Position numbers and translations under genes: made by a program
Notes under the pieces: generated by a model
Databases searched by the model: none
What the model was told of the DNA's origin: nothing
The model's input: only the letters and a program-made list of their open reading frames with translations
In this document: positions 36,562 to 46,695 of the stretch, one piece after another
Numbering within the stretch: the stretch's first letter is position 1
How the letters are laid out: each line of letters starts with the position of its first letter
Assembly (NCBI RefSeq): GCF_001968815.1
Contig: NZ_MIEQ01000098.1
Location: 33,675 to 97,674 of the forward strand
Length of the DNA stretch: 64,000 nucleotides
Source: Motiliproteus sp. MSK22-1
GTDB lineage: Bacteria > Pseudomonadota > Gammaproteobacteria > Pseudomonadales > Balneatricaceae
Reading direction: 5' to 3'

Positions 36562-39249
36562 ATGAGTGCAAGAAAGATTCTGGCCTGTTTGGCGTTAGCT
36601 TGCTGTACTATTGCAGCAATTAGTGCAACTCTGTACTTTCAACATGCCCATCGACTGGCAATGTCGAACACTTATAAGTCTGTCGAACACACTTCCAAGC
36701 TGCTGATGGGTGAATTTGAAATTTATCTGCAGGACCAGCAAAAAGCAGCCAAGCTATTAGCAGGAATACCGCAGATATCTGATCAGCTTAACGCTCCTGG
36801 CAACACCAACACCAAACAGTCAATCCAAATTCTTAATACCACCTGTGATGCTCTGGATGCCTCACTCTGTTATGTAATGAACCGGGACGGTACTGTTATT
36901 GCCAACAACACCAGCGCCTCGGCACCCTCCATCATCGGTAATAACTACGCTTTCAGACCCTATTTTAAGCAAGCGATTGAACATGGTCAGGCCACCTATA
37001 TGGCGATGGGAATAACGACCCAAAAACGCGGGCTCTATTTCTCCAGCCAGGTGCGCTCTGCAAATGGAGAGATCATTGGCATTGTCGTCATCAAATACCC
37101 TACCCATCAAATAGAAGAGAATTTCTCTACCGGAGAGGGCATCTCAGCCCTGACTGACCCTAACGGAGTCGTTTTTGCCAGCACTCGTCAGGAATGGGCA
37201 TTAAAGAGTTTGTGGCAATTAAGTGAGAACCAGGAGCGCTCTTTAATTAGCAGTCGTCAGTTTGGCGACCAGGCATTAAATACGCTGGGGTTCACTCAGG
37301 TGGCGAACAATATCGCCGCCGGTATTGATGGAACTGAATATCTGTTAGGGAGCCAGGAGGTACCCTCCCTACCCGGTTGGAAAATCCTGTACCTATGCAA
37401 CCTGGACAAAATCCCCTACGGAATAGCGCTTGATAGTGGCGCGGCCTACAGCTTTGCCCTGTTTTTTTTGCTTAGCACCATCGCTGTTCTGACCCTTTAT
37501 CGACTGGGTAGCAATGATATTAATAACCGGCTTAAGGCTGAGAAAGAACTCCAACAGAGCGAGGAACGACTCAAACAACTCATCGAAATATCCAGCGAAG
37601 CCATTTTGATTCATCATCAAGGGCGGATAATTGACGCCAACAGCATGGCAGAAAAACTATTTGGTTATAGCCAGGACGAACTTTCCAGATTACTGATCTG
37701 GGAAATGATGGACCCGGAGAGCATCGCCAAGGCAAGAGCTCATTATGTCGAAAATTACGAGTTACCCTACGAAGTAACCGCCATGCACAGGGACGGGACC
37801 TGCTTCCCAATTGAGATCTGTGCAAAAACCAGCTTTGTTAACGGACGCCAGTTAAGAGTTACCTGTGTACGGGACATTACCGAACGCAAAGAACAGGAAC
37901 AACGAGTCATACACCAGGCTCATTACGATGCGCTTACCGGCCTTCCTAACCGAAATCTGATGCTTGACCGCTTAGACCAGGCAATAAAAAAGGCGCATAG
38001 ACACGAGCAAAAAGCCATCGTTATGTTCCTGGACCTTGATGACTTTAAGAAGATTAATGATACCCTCGGTCACAGTACCGGCGACCAACTATTGCTGGCT
38101 GCCGGTAAACGTCTTCAGTCAATGTCCAGAGAAGGGGATACCCTGGCCCGCTATGGTGGAGACGAATTTATCCTGATTCTTGAGGATATTGATTCCCTGC
38201 TGGATGCGGAAGTTGTTGCTGAAAAGATGTTAAGAGCTTTGTCTCAGGAGTTTATTCTCGGAGATCAGTCTTTCTACATTTCTGCCAGTATTGGTATTGC
38301 GGTATATCCCGATGATGGTCAGGACGTCGATCAATTGCTGCAAAAAGCCGACACGGCTATGTATTGCTCTAAAGAAGAAGGCCGTAACACCTATCATTTT
38401 TACACGCCATCGATGAACCAACATGTTCAAGAACGACTTGAGATGGAACATCATTTAAGAACGGCACTGGAAAACAATGAATTCTACATTCAGTATCAAC
38501 CGATTTACGATACCCAGAACGGAAACCTGATTGGTGCTGAGGCCCTGTTACGGTGGCAAAACCCAACGCTCGGATTTGTCGGCCCAGATGCTTTTATACC
38601 ACTTGCAGAACAAACAGGACTGATAATACCCATTGGAAAATGGGTATTAAAACGAGTATGCGAACAAACCAAATTATGGCTTAACCTCGGCCTTAAAGAC
38701 TTCCATGTTGCCGTGAATATTTCACCCCGACAGTTCCGGGACAATCAGCTCATGCCAACCATAAGACGTACACTGGCACAGACTAAATTACCAGCCGAGG
38801 CTCTGTGCATTGAAATAACAGAGGGTTTATTAATCAAGAATGACCAGGGGACCGTGCAAACGTTTAACGAGCTTAAATCTCTTGGTATCCATTTATCACT
38901 GGATGATTTTGGTACCGGCTACTCTGCTCTGAGTTACCTCAAAAAATTTCCGTTTAATAATCTGAAAATAGATCGCAGTTTTGTTATCGATCTGGTCAGC
39001 GACTCCAGTGACCGGCAGCTTATTCAAGCAACGGTTGCTATGTCGCAGGGACTGGGATTAAGAGTCATCGCAGAGGGCGTCGAAGAAACGGCGCAGTTAG
39101 AATTCCTAAAGAGAACGGGTTGTGATGCAGTACAGGGATACCTGTTCAGTAAACCGCTAAACGCTGATGTTTTTACTCGAACAATTGTACAAACAGCAAC
39201 ATTCAGCAATCTGAGCGAAGCCTGTTTTGTAAATCCGCGTCCTCATTGA
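36562..39249 (+). CDS. Membrane sensor diguanylate cyclase/phosphodiesterase (Cache-PAS-GGDEF-EAL)
   Basis: 895 aa. A transmembrane helix (about 6-25) and a second one (about 295-315) flank a periplasmic double-Cache-like sensor domain. A PAS domain (about 335-445), GGDEF (YGGDEF near 531) and EAL (AEALLRW near 660) follow. GGDEF is intact, with an inhibitory-site RxxD (REGD) five residues before YGGDEF's core. EAL residues are kept (VNISPRQF, IEITEG, DDFGTGYSALSYL, LKIDRSF, AEGVEE), so both activities are possible. It stands alone; its ligand is unknown. Confidence 0.95.
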   Translation: MSARKILACLALACCTIAAISATLYFQHAHRLAMSNTYKSVEHTSKLLMGEFEIYLQDQQKAAKLLAGIPQISDQLNAPGNTNTKQSIQILNTTCDALDASLCYVMNRDGTVIANNTSASAPSIIGNNYAFRPYFKQAIEHGQATYMAMGITTQKRGLYFSSQVRSANGEIIGIVVIKYPTHQIEENFSTGEGISALTDPNGVVFASTRQEWALKSLWQLSENQERSLISSRQFGDQALNTLGFTQVANNIAAGIDGTEYLLGSQEVPSLPGWKILYLCNLDKIPYGIALDSGAAYSFALFFLLSTIAVLTLYRLGSNDINNRLKAEKELQQSEERLKQLIEISSEAILIHHQGRIIDANSMAEKLFGYSQDELSRLLIWEMMDPESIAKARAHYVENYELPYEVTAMHRDGTCFPIEICAKTSFVNGRQLRVTCVRDITERKEQEQRVIHQAHYDALTGLPNRNLMLDRLDQAIKKAHRHEQKAIVMFLDLDDFKKINDTLGHSTGDQLLLAAGKRLQSMSREGDTLARYGGDEFILILEDIDSLLDAEVVAEKMLRALSQEFILGDQSFYISASIGIAVYPDDGQDVDQLLQKADTAMYCSKEEGRNTYHFYTPSMNQHVQERLEMEHHLRTALENNEFYIQYQPIYDTQNGNLIGAEALLRWQNPTLGFVGPDAFIPLAEQTGLIIPIGKWVLKRVCEQTKLWLNLGLKDFHVAVNISPRQFRDNQLMPTIRRTLAQTKLPAEALCIEITEGLLIKNDQGTVQTFNELKSLGIHLSLDDFGTGYSALSYLKKFPFNNLKIDRSFVIDLVSDSSDRQLIQATVAMSQGLGLRVIAEGVEETAQLEFLKRTGCDAVQGYLFSKPLNADVFTRTIVQTATFSNLSEACFVNPRPH

Positions 39250-39407
39250 TAGATTCAAGCAGCGATCGGATATTCGGTCCCTTCGATTCACCAGGCCAAG
39301 ATCCCGGCAGCCCCAGGCGATAAATTACTGTCTATGCAACTAGGCGAAGGCCTGACAATTTGCTACATTCTTGTCTCAAAAATAACCTAACGCCTCATAC
39401 CACCGCA

Positions 39408-39513
39408 TCCGGTTGATATCGCCCTTAACGAAATAACTTAGGTGGTAGAACCGAATTGACGTAATGGTGAACCAAATTGACATGGCGGCGAGACCGAATT
39501 GGAATAACTTCTC
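39408..39513. repeat. Imperfect 21-22-bp tandem repeats over a gene start
   Basis: The motif CCGAATTGAC recurs with drift at 39429 (CGAAATAAC), 39451 (CCGAATTGAC), 39472 (CCAAATTGAC) and 39494 (CCGAATTGG). A weaker unit CCGGTTGAT lies at 39409. Spacing is 20-22 bases, two helical turns. The array overlaps the start of the SPOR-protein gene, so it may be an operator or a decayed coding repeat. Confidence 0.5.
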
Positions 39514-40915
39514 AGTGAACCCTTTGATACACTCTTCTTTCGCATCTGCCTTAGCCATAACTTCGTTGATGGTTTTGTCACTCCCCGTCCAGAGTCAAGA
39601 AATATCCCATTGTAATAAGGCTTTCTCGACTAAAGACTACGAGAAAGTTATACAGACCTGCCGTCAGGATGCAGAGAAAAATAACGCTCAGGCCGCCTTT
39701 CAAATGGGTGAGGCCTATGAGTATGTTAAGGGCGGTATGCGTGATGGTCAGGAAGCCTCAAAGTGGTATCTGATTGCTGCTAAACAAAACCACCCTCTAG
39801 CCCAGAGAAATTTAGCAGGTCTTTATGACAGCGGCTTTGGAATTCCAAAGGACAGCTGGCAGGCATTCAAATGGTACAAAGCGGCTGCCGAACAAGGGCA
39901 GCCTCACAGCCAGCTGATGACCGGCATGATGTATCTGGATGGAGCAGGTACGATAAAAGATCCGGTGCAAGGATTGGCCTGGATTGAAAAAGCGGCCAAA
40001 TCCGGGGAAGCAAACGCACAATACATGTATGGAAAAATCTTATACGAAACTGATCCGGTTACAGCACTCGAGTGGTACCAGAAATCAGCCAGTCAAAACA
40101 ACAGCTATGCTCTGTATCGCTTGGGGCTGCTCTACTATCGCGGAGAACAGATCGGACCAGACATGGCCACTGCGTTAGACTACGCCGAACGATCGCTAGC
40201 GGGGGGGCATACCCGGGCAGCCTTACTTAAACAAAAGATTCTTGAAAGCTCTCCTTCATTAGCAACAGAGCCTCCATCATTAACCGCACCCGTTCTGTCT
40301 CAGGCAACCACTTCTTCTGTATCTCAGGCTAAGATGCCGACGGTCTCAATAACACAACAAACGAAACTGCATTCAGTTAACAACAAACCGGAACCCGTAG
40401 CTGACGCCTCAACGGTAAGTCCTGAAATTGCCAAAGTTTCAGTAACCAACAGGGTCGTATCATCTTCCAATGCAGCGAAAAGGGAATCTGATGCAGTCGC
40501 TCCCCAGAGCCCTGCCAAACAGATTTCAGCAGTAACCAGCCCCCCCGTTTTAACACCGGAAAGTTCAGCCTCTTCCGACACTAAGCGAAACCTTTCGCCA
40601 ACAACCGTAATCAGTGATCAGAAAAACTGGTTAATGGAACAGCCCTCCGAACATTACAGCATTCAGCTGGCCCAAATGCGCAAACTCAGCAGCATTCAAC
40701 GATTCTTTGAACAATATGGTTTAAGAGAGCAATCCCAACATTACCGATCAAATTTCAAATCCGGACCAATGTATGTTCTTTTATTCGGCAGCTACCCTAC
40801 GCTTTCAGCGGCCAGGGCAGCAGAAAAAAAGCTACCGGAAAAGGTACGGAGCATGAAACCCTGGATTCGAAAAATCAGCAGCTTGCAAAAAAGCTATAAA
40901 CCAGTCAAAGAATAA
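39464..40915 (+). CDS. Exported Sel1-repeat/SPOR-domain protein
   Basis: 483 aa. A signal-type segment (SSFASALAITSLMVLSLPVQS) is followed by about six Sel1-like repeats (residues 75-255, e.g. AQRNLAGLYDSGFGIPKD and ALYRLGLLYYRGEQIGPDM). A 130-residue Ser/Thr/Pro/Ala-rich linker leads to a C-terminal SPOR domain (HYSIQLAQMRKLSSIQRFF...MYVLLFGSYPTLSAARAA). SPOR domains bind denuded glycan at the septum, so a periplasmic division-associated role is inferred. The start is uncertain because a repeat array covers it; ATG 39482 is an alternative. Confidence 0.85.
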   Translation: MVNQIDMAARPNWNNFSVNPLIHSSFASALAITSLMVLSLPVQSQEISHCNKAFSTKDYEKVIQTCRQDAEKNNAQAAFQMGEAYEYVKGGMRDGQEASKWYLIAAKQNHPLAQRNLAGLYDSGFGIPKDSWQAFKWYKAAAEQGQPHSQLMTGMMYLDGAGTIKDPVQGLAWIEKAAKSGEANAQYMYGKILYETDPVTALEWYQKSASQNNSYALYRLGLLYYRGEQIGPDMATALDYAERSLAGGHTRAALLKQKILESSPSLATEPPSLTAPVLSQATTSSVSQAKMPTVSITQQTKLHSVNNKPEPVADASTVSPEIAKVSVTNRVVSSSNAAKRESDAVAPQSPAKQISAVTSPPVLTPESSASSDTKRNLSPTTVISDQKNWLMEQPSEHYSIQLAQMRKLSSIQRFFEQYGLREQSQHYRSNFKSGPMYVLLFGSYPTLSAARAAEKKLPEKVRSMKPWIRKISSLQKSYKPVKE

Positions 40916-40937
40916 TACAGCACACTATCGCCAACAG

Positions 40938-40963
40938 AGCAGTATTCATCAAATATTACTGCT
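40938..40963. terminator. Weak hairpin after the SPOR-protein gene
   Basis: Arms AGCAGTA and TACTGCT with a 12-base A/T loop, 23 bases after the stop. It lacks a T-run, so termination is tentative. Confidence 0.35.
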
Positions 40964-41114
40964 ATCTACGAATACCGGGGGATTACTCCGCTTAACCGCA
41001 TTCCTGAGATTTATCTGTCGGCTAAGAAAAGTTAGCTCATAAAAAAAGGATTCATCCCCATATTCTGCTATACTTCTGCGCCTTAACGTCCCCCTCCCTT
41101 TTGAGTTTTCCCCT

Positions 41115-42506
41115 GTGACCGATCAGACAACATCGCTAGATTTCGCTTCATTAAAACTACCCAAGGCTCAGCTCGAAAATCTCAACACCCTGGGTTACCA
41201 GCAAATGACTCCTATCCAGGCTAAAAGCCTGCCTTCAGTGATCGCGGGGGAGGATCTGATAGCTAAGGCAAAAACCGGAAGCGGCAAAACAGCAGCTTTT
41301 GGGATAGGTATGCTGGAATCAATTAATCCGCGTTTTTTTGCACCTCAGTGCCTGGTGCTCTGTCCAACCCGCGAACTGAGCACCCAGGTCGCAACGGAAC
41401 TTCGTCGCCTCGCGCGCTACAGACAAAATCTGAAAGTTCTTACTCTCTGCGGTGGTCAGCCGATCGGCCCGCAGATTGGCTCTTTGGCTCACGGTGCTCA
41501 TATTGTGGTTGGAACCCCTGGCAGAATCGCAGATCATCTGCGAAAGAAAACCCTGGACTTAGCTAACATCAGAACACTGGTGCTCGATGAAGCTGACCGA
41601 ATGCTGGATATGGGCTTTATCGAAGCCATCGAAGGAATTCTTGTACACACCCCGGACAACAGACAAACCTTATTGTTTTCTGCAACCTATCCAGAGCAAA
41701 TACGGATCTTAAGTCAAAATTTCCAATCCTCCCCAGTGGAAGTGTCTGTTGAATCGGTACATCAACAAACTCAGATCCAGCAATTTTTTTATTCAGTAAA
41801 TGCCGATAACAAACTAAAAACACTGATCGATCTTCTCGGACACTTTCGACCCGTTTCAACAGCAATATTCTGCAACACAAAGCAACGCTGTAACGATGTC
41901 AGTGAGTTTTTACAACAACAGGGCTATTACGCACTGGCACTTCATGGGGATTTGGACCAGAAAGAACGAGATCAGGTGCTGGTGCAGTTTTCCAATCAGA
42001 GTAGTTCAATTCTTGTAGCAACCGATGTCGCAGCAAGAGGCTTGGATATCGATGATTTGGCCGCTGTTATAAATTTTGAGTTGTCGCGACAAGCAGATGT
42101 TTATGTTCATCGAATTGGAAGAACAGGACGTGCAGGCAAAGAAGGTCTGGCATTGAGTCTCTACAGCGACTCAGAAAGTTATAAGCTGGCGATGATAGAA
42201 GAGTATATCGGTCAGGACGTTATTCGTAAGACCAGCGACGAATTAAAATCAGCCAGTCGGGATATTCCAAAACCCAGAATGACCACTATATGTGTAGGAG
42301 CCGGACGCAGACAAAAAGTCCGTCCTGGCGATATTCTTGGAGCCCTTACCGGGGATGCAGGAATAGCCGGCGATCAGGTCGGTAAAATAAACGTTTTCGA
42401 AAACTGGACATACGTGGCTATTACCAAAAAGTTCGCCGAAAAAGCACTTGGACGACTCATTAACGGAAAAATCAAAGGTCGTAAGTTTAAGGTAAGAAAA
42501 CTGTAA
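41115..42506 (+). CDS. dbpA: ATP-dependent RNA helicase DbpA
   Basis: 463-aa DEAD-box helicase acting on 23S rRNA hairpin 92 during 50S assembly. It shows the Q motif region MTPIQAKSLP, motif I AKTGSGKTAAF, DEAD (VLDEADRM), SAT (LFSATYP) and motif VI HRIGRTGRAG. The C-terminal 75 residues form the DbpA RNA-binding domain (CVGAGRRQKVRPGDILGALT), which separates it from other DEAD helicases. The start codon is GTG. A TATACT -10-like box lies some 45 bases upstream. Confidence 0.96.
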   Translation: MTDQTTSLDFASLKLPKAQLENLNTLGYQQMTPIQAKSLPSVIAGEDLIAKAKTGSGKTAAFGIGMLESINPRFFAPQCLVLCPTRELSTQVATELRRLARYRQNLKVLTLCGGQPIGPQIGSLAHGAHIVVGTPGRIADHLRKKTLDLANIRTLVLDEADRMLDMGFIEAIEGILVHTPDNRQTLLFSATYPEQIRILSQNFQSSPVEVSVESVHQQTQIQQFFYSVNADNKLKTLIDLLGHFRPVSTAIFCNTKQRCNDVSEFLQQQGYYALALHGDLDQKERDQVLVQFSNQSSSILVATDVAARGLDIDDLAAVINFELSRQADVYVHRIGRTGRAGKEGLALSLYSDSESYKLAMIEEYIGQDVIRKTSDELKSASRDIPKPRMTTICVGAGRRQKVRPGDILGALTGDAGIAGDQVGKINVFENWTYVAITKKFAEKALGRLINGKIKGRKFKVRKL

Positions 42507-42637
42507 ACTGATTCACAACACTGAAAAGACTCCCTGTCTAAAATAGCGAAGACTGCTAAGATACCGCCGATTCCAATTTCCAATGGATACTGTATGCTTT
42601 GTCTTCGCAGCCACATAACTGAAAGGAATATCGATTT

Positions 42638-43951
42638 ATGAAGAAGGGTTTAGCAGCGGGAGTATTATCTCTTCTAGGAGTCTCTGCCGCATATCTGGCC
42701 GGAGTCTATTACTCCGGGGTTGAAGCGAATCAGTATCTAGAACAAACCGTCGAACGGATGAAACTTCAAACTCAAGGTCAGGGAACAATCAGCCTTGAGT
42801 CAAGCAAAGGCTTTTTTTCATCAAACCATAAGCTGCTTTATACATTTGCAGAGCTACCGCCAAATGTTGAAACCTGGTTAGGCGGCAAAGAGATACCTTT
42901 TGATCTGCAAATACAACACGGGTTTCTTAGTGCCAATTCTAATTTGATTCTTGCGCCCGGTGTTGTTACTGAAAAATTAAAAACCTATCAGAAAGACCCA
43001 CAGCAACAACCTCTGGAACTGATGGCCGATCAGCAATTCAACCCCTTCTCGCAACAGCTTTCGGTACAAGCGGACTTTACAACAGACGGTTTTCTAATTA
43101 AGGAAGATGATCAGACAACCGCTGACATCGGTGCTCTACAGATGTCGATGGAACAGCAGGCGAGAGATTTTTCCATCGAGTTTCAAATCGCAGATACCAA
43201 AATTGAAGCCCCCCAGCTGCAGCTCGAACTCTCAGGAATCAGTGGTACTGAATCGGGACGTCTGGATCACGATGATCCAATGAAAGCCGTCATGTTTGAA
43301 TCCATGTCAGCCCTTTTCGATATTCAAAAAATTCATATTGGAAATCCGCAGTTTAAAGCAGAAATCGAAGCACTTAATGTCGATATCCAACAGGAAATCG
43401 AACAAGGCCGACTGATAACCAAGGTTGGATATCAGGCCGAAGCGATAACAGTATCCCCGGAGAATAAAAAGCAACTACTGTTAAATCAACCCGTTATTAA
43501 GCTCGTTATTGATTTGGATTACCTCGCCACAAGAGAATTCACTATCCAGCTTCAACAGATGGAACATACGCCTGAAGCAGTCGACCAGCAGATGGAAAAT
43601 ATGCTTTCCCTCTCTGACAAGCTTACGGGTAAAGGGATTGGTTTGGATCTGGATGAAGTAGCCGTTAGTTGGAGTGGTGAAAAGGCATCTGGCAGCGCAG
43701 AACTGGATGTAGCTCCATTTTCTGTATCCACGGCTATGGAAAATCCTATGTTAATGCAGCAAAAATTGACTCTTAATGCCCAACTTCGAGTACCAGCGAA
43801 AATGCTTGAGATGATGCCCGGCTACAATCCGCAGGATATTGAAGGCATGCTGAGCATGGGATTCATTCAAAAGCAGGATGATGATTATCTCACCGAACTG
43901 CAGATCAAGGATGGCACCATCACATTGAACGGAAACCCGATGCCAATGTAA
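42638..43951 (+). CDS. DUF945 (YdgA-like) protein
   Basis: 437 aa with an N-terminal signal anchor (GLAAGVLSLLGVSAAYLAGVYYSG) and a long extracytoplasmic region of alternating strands. It has family features such as a serial LQLELSGISG/LDLDEVAVSWSG pattern and the closing MLEMMPGYNPQDIEGMLSMG. YdgA-type proteins are inner-membrane-anchored periplasmic proteins of unknown function. AAGGAA precedes the ATG. It is likely an independent transcription unit, ending at a hairpin. Confidence 0.88.
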   Translation: MKKGLAAGVLSLLGVSAAYLAGVYYSGVEANQYLEQTVERMKLQTQGQGTISLESSKGFFSSNHKLLYTFAELPPNVETWLGGKEIPFDLQIQHGFLSANSNLILAPGVVTEKLKTYQKDPQQQPLELMADQQFNPFSQQLSVQADFTTDGFLIKEDDQTTADIGALQMSMEQQARDFSIEFQIADTKIEAPQLQLELSGISGTESGRLDHDDPMKAVMFESMSALFDIQKIHIGNPQFKAEIEALNVDIQQEIEQGRLITKVGYQAEAITVSPENKKQLLLNQPVIKLVIDLDYLATREFTIQLQQMEHTPEAVDQQMENMLSLSDKLTGKGIGLDLDEVAVSWSGEKASGSAELDVAPFSVSTAMENPMLMQQKLTLNAQLRVPAKMLEMMPGYNPQDIEGMLSMGFIQKQDDDYLTELQIKDGTITLNGNPMPM

Positions 43952-43968
43952 ATTTGACTTCAAATGTT

Positions 43969-44000
43969 AGGTGCTGATTGAGTCAAACCGGTCAGCACCT
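43969..44000 (+). terminator. Hairpin after the DUF945 gene
   Basis: Arms AGGTGCTGA and TCAGCACCT (9 bp) with a 14-base loop, 17 bases after the stop. No T-run follows. Confidence 0.45.
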
Positions 44001-44143
44001 GCCTTGTAAAGACAGCAACCTCGCTCAACAAGCCCTCTAGGCCCACACAGAACCTGATTGACTTATTCGCAAGTCCTCTTTCATCAGTGGCAACAGGCCT
44101 TTCGAGAAAAGCCCAAACAATCTAACGGACAAGGGTTGTCAAC

Positions 44144-45922
44144 ATGAATATTGATCAGTCAATTGTAGCGATAATTTTGCTATTAACGCTGGTACTTTTC
44201 ATTTGGGGAAGGTATCGACACGATGTGGTTGCCGGTATTGCCCTATCCCTTTGTGTTCTTACAGGGTTGGTTACTACAGATCAGGTATTTTCCGGCTTCG
44301 GTCATCCGGCAGTTATTACCGTAGCAGCCGTATTGGTGATTTCAGAAGCACTGCGCAGATCCGGTGTAGTGGATATGCTTGCCCAGAAAATATTGCCCTA
44401 TACTGAACATCCGTTTAGCCACATTTTTGTACTTACTGCCGTTGTTACCATAGCTTCAGCGTTTATGAACAACGTTGGAGCACTTGCACTCATGCTCCCC
44501 GTGGCTTTAGCCACCTGCGCTAAACATAACCGTTCACCGGCAATGATTTTAATGCCGCTGGCCTTTGGCAGCATACTTGGGGGAATGACCACAGCAATAG
44601 GAACTCCACCTAATATTATCATCGCCATGATTAGAGCGGATGTTAGTGGAGAAGCGTTTAACATGTTTGACTATTCTCCCGTCGGTGCCGCAGTGGCCAT
44701 TGCCGGAGTACTCTTCATCACACTTATCGGCTGGCGGCTGATTCCCGCCGCAAGGCTTAGCCGCAGTAGCCCAGAACAACTTTTTGCCATCAGTGACTAT
44801 CTGACTGAAGTGATTATCACCGAAGACTCCAGTCTGGTTGATCAACCAATCGAGAAAATAGAAGGTCTCACCGACAGTTCAATTGAAATTATCGGACTCG
44901 CCCACCGCCATGGTAAAACCATGTCCCTAAAACATGGCTACTTGCTGAAAGCCGGTGATATTTTAATCGTGCAAGGTGATCCGTCTGAGATTCAGCCGTT
45001 ACTTGAAAAGAATGACCTGGAATTAATCACCAGCGCCGATAAGAAATTTGCGGAACTGACCCGGGGTGACCTCGTACTTGTCGAAGGCGTTATCAAAGCA
45101 GGCTCAATACTGGAAGGGAAAGGCGTCCCCTTCTTACGACGTCGTAGCGGTAGTTCACTCGCCCTGATTGGTCTGGCTAGACAGGGTCAGCGTATTCGCC
45201 GCAGATTACGTCGACAGACTTTTCAGGCCGGTGATATATTGTTATTACAAGGGGCAGCCGACAATGTTGACGAGCAGATCAGTGTGCTCGGCATGATTCC
45301 TCTCGCAGAAAGAAACCTTAATATTGGCCAACCGAAAAAAATTGCTGTGGCCCTCACTATCTTTGCCCTGGCCATTGCACTGGGCGTTGCAAAAATTCTC
45401 CCTCTGGCCATTGTCTTTGTTCTGGCGGTCCTGGTTTACGTGCTTTTGGACATCCTGCCTGTACTTAACCTTTACGATGCCATCGACTGGCCGGTCATTA
45501 TTCTTCTCGCCGCGATGATACCGGTTGGAGGAGCAATAGAAAGTACCGGACTGACTCAGATACTGGCCTCTACCGTACTTGGCGTAACCGAAGGGCTCCC
45601 GGTATATCTTATTGTTGGATTGGTGCTGGTAGTCACAATGTTTTTGTCAGATATCATCAACAATGCAGCCACAGCCGTAGTTATGGCCCCGTTGGCCTAT
45701 GGTATCGCCAATGGACTGCAATTAAATCCCGACCCATTCTTTATGGCCGTAGCCGTTGGTGCCTCCTGTGCTTTCCTCACACCTATTGGTCATCAGTCAA
45801 ACACCCTGGTACTTGGTCCCGGAGGTTATCAGTTTGGCGATTACTGGAGAATGGGGCTCCCTCTTGAATTTTTAATCGTTATATTAGCCGTCCCACTGAT
45901 TTTGCTCGTCTGGCCGGCATGA
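44144..45922 (+). CDS. SLC13-family permease with TrkA-C domains
   Basis: 592-aa inner-membrane permease of the divalent-anion/sodium symporter type. Transmembrane blocks at both ends flank two cytoplasmic RCK_C/TrkA-C domains at about 205-290 and 295-385 (LTEVIITEDSSLVDQPIEKI; LVEGVIKAGSILEGKGVPF). Signature segments are ASAFMNNVGALALMLPVALA and, in the second half, SDIINNAATAVVMAPLAY, the inverted-repeat pair of the fold. Homologues such as YfbS are uncharacterised or carry sulfate or other anions. The substrate is unknown. Confidence 0.93.
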   Translation: MNIDQSIVAIILLLTLVLFIWGRYRHDVVAGIALSLCVLTGLVTTDQVFSGFGHPAVITVAAVLVISEALRRSGVVDMLAQKILPYTEHPFSHIFVLTAVVTIASAFMNNVGALALMLPVALATCAKHNRSPAMILMPLAFGSILGGMTTAIGTPPNIIIAMIRADVSGEAFNMFDYSPVGAAVAIAGVLFITLIGWRLIPAARLSRSSPEQLFAISDYLTEVIITEDSSLVDQPIEKIEGLTDSSIEIIGLAHRHGKTMSLKHGYLLKAGDILIVQGDPSEIQPLLEKNDLELITSADKKFAELTRGDLVLVEGVIKAGSILEGKGVPFLRRRSGSSLALIGLARQGQRIRRRLRRQTFQAGDILLLQGAADNVDEQISVLGMIPLAERNLNIGQPKKIAVALTIFALAIALGVAKILPLAIVFVLAVLVYVLLDILPVLNLYDAIDWPVIILLAAMIPVGGAIESTGLTQILASTVLGVTEGLPVYLIVGLVLVVTMFLSDIINNAATAVVMAPLAYGIANGLQLNPDPFFMAVAVGASCAFLTPIGHQSNTLVLGPGGYQFGDYWRMGLPLEFLIVILAVPLILLVWPA

Positions 45923-45994
45923 TGTTAATCAGAATCAGGGAACCAATAAGTCCGTTGTGTTCTCTGTAGGCTTTCAGAGGCCGAATAGCGTTGT

Positions 45995-46456
45995 TCATTG
46001 GTCTCTGGGAGCAGATAGAATCTTCTCCATTCCGATAGTGGCTCCATCGTTCCGTTTTTCAGCAAACCCTAAGCGCTGATAAAGCTGATAAGCGGGGTTA
46101 GAGGCGAAAACACGAAGGCGCAGAGCCCTATAGTTACGTCGGAGAAGCGTTGTTTCAAATTGCTTTATTACCCATGAACCAATCCCTTTGCTTTGATACT
46201 CCGGCAATAACTGAATATCGCGGATATATGCTACATCCGCTTCAAATGATAGACAGATGATTCCTATCTCATTATTCCCTGTCTTTAGAATATAGCTTTC
46301 ATATTCTGACAGGAATTGTCGAAACTGTTGTCTGTTAAAACCTAACTCATGCTGTTGATAATATACGGCCATGTTTTCCCGTACTATTTCCTCAGCAAAA
46401 GAAAACCCCGTATTACCCAGTCTTTCAAAACTGATATCAATGCTCCCCTGCCCCAT
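45995..46456 (-). CDS. GNAT-family N-acetyltransferase
   Basis: 153-aa protein of the GCN5-related fold. Motif A is seen in IRDIQLLPEYQSKGIGSWVI (QxxGIG acetyl-CoA loop), followed by a RALRLRVFASNPAYQLYQRLGF segment typical of motif B. A Shine-Dalgarno (GGGAG) precedes the ATG. The substrate cannot be inferred. It is divergent from the receiver-kinase gene. Confidence 0.92.
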   Translation of the reverse strand: MGQGSIDISFERLGNTGFSFAEEIVRENMAVYYQQHELGFNRQQFRQFLSEYESYILKTGNNEIGIICLSFEADVAYIRDIQLLPEYQSKGIGSWVIKQFETTLLRRNYRALRLRVFASNPAYQLYQRLGFAEKRNDGATIGMEKILSAPRDQ

Positions 46457-46695
46457 ATAGCAGCTCCCTTAAACGATTAATAACGGCATGGATGGCCGTT
46501 TAATCTGAACTTCTGCCGATTATAAATCACCCGTTTCGGAGGCTACCTTATTTTCCGGTGAAACAAGCTTGACTGATCTGCTTTTACCAAAGAGTTTATA
46601 GTGTTTAAAGTTCTGGCTTTAATTTCTTTCTAATCCTCCTTTATCTCTCGAATACGACTATCCTTAGATGGAAAAGGACAGGTGAGAGGCAGAGT

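Noticed and set aside
39376..39558. 60-residue leftward frame over the SPOR-protein start
   Set aside because: Antisense to the N terminus of a supported gene and covering a repeat array; no independent support.
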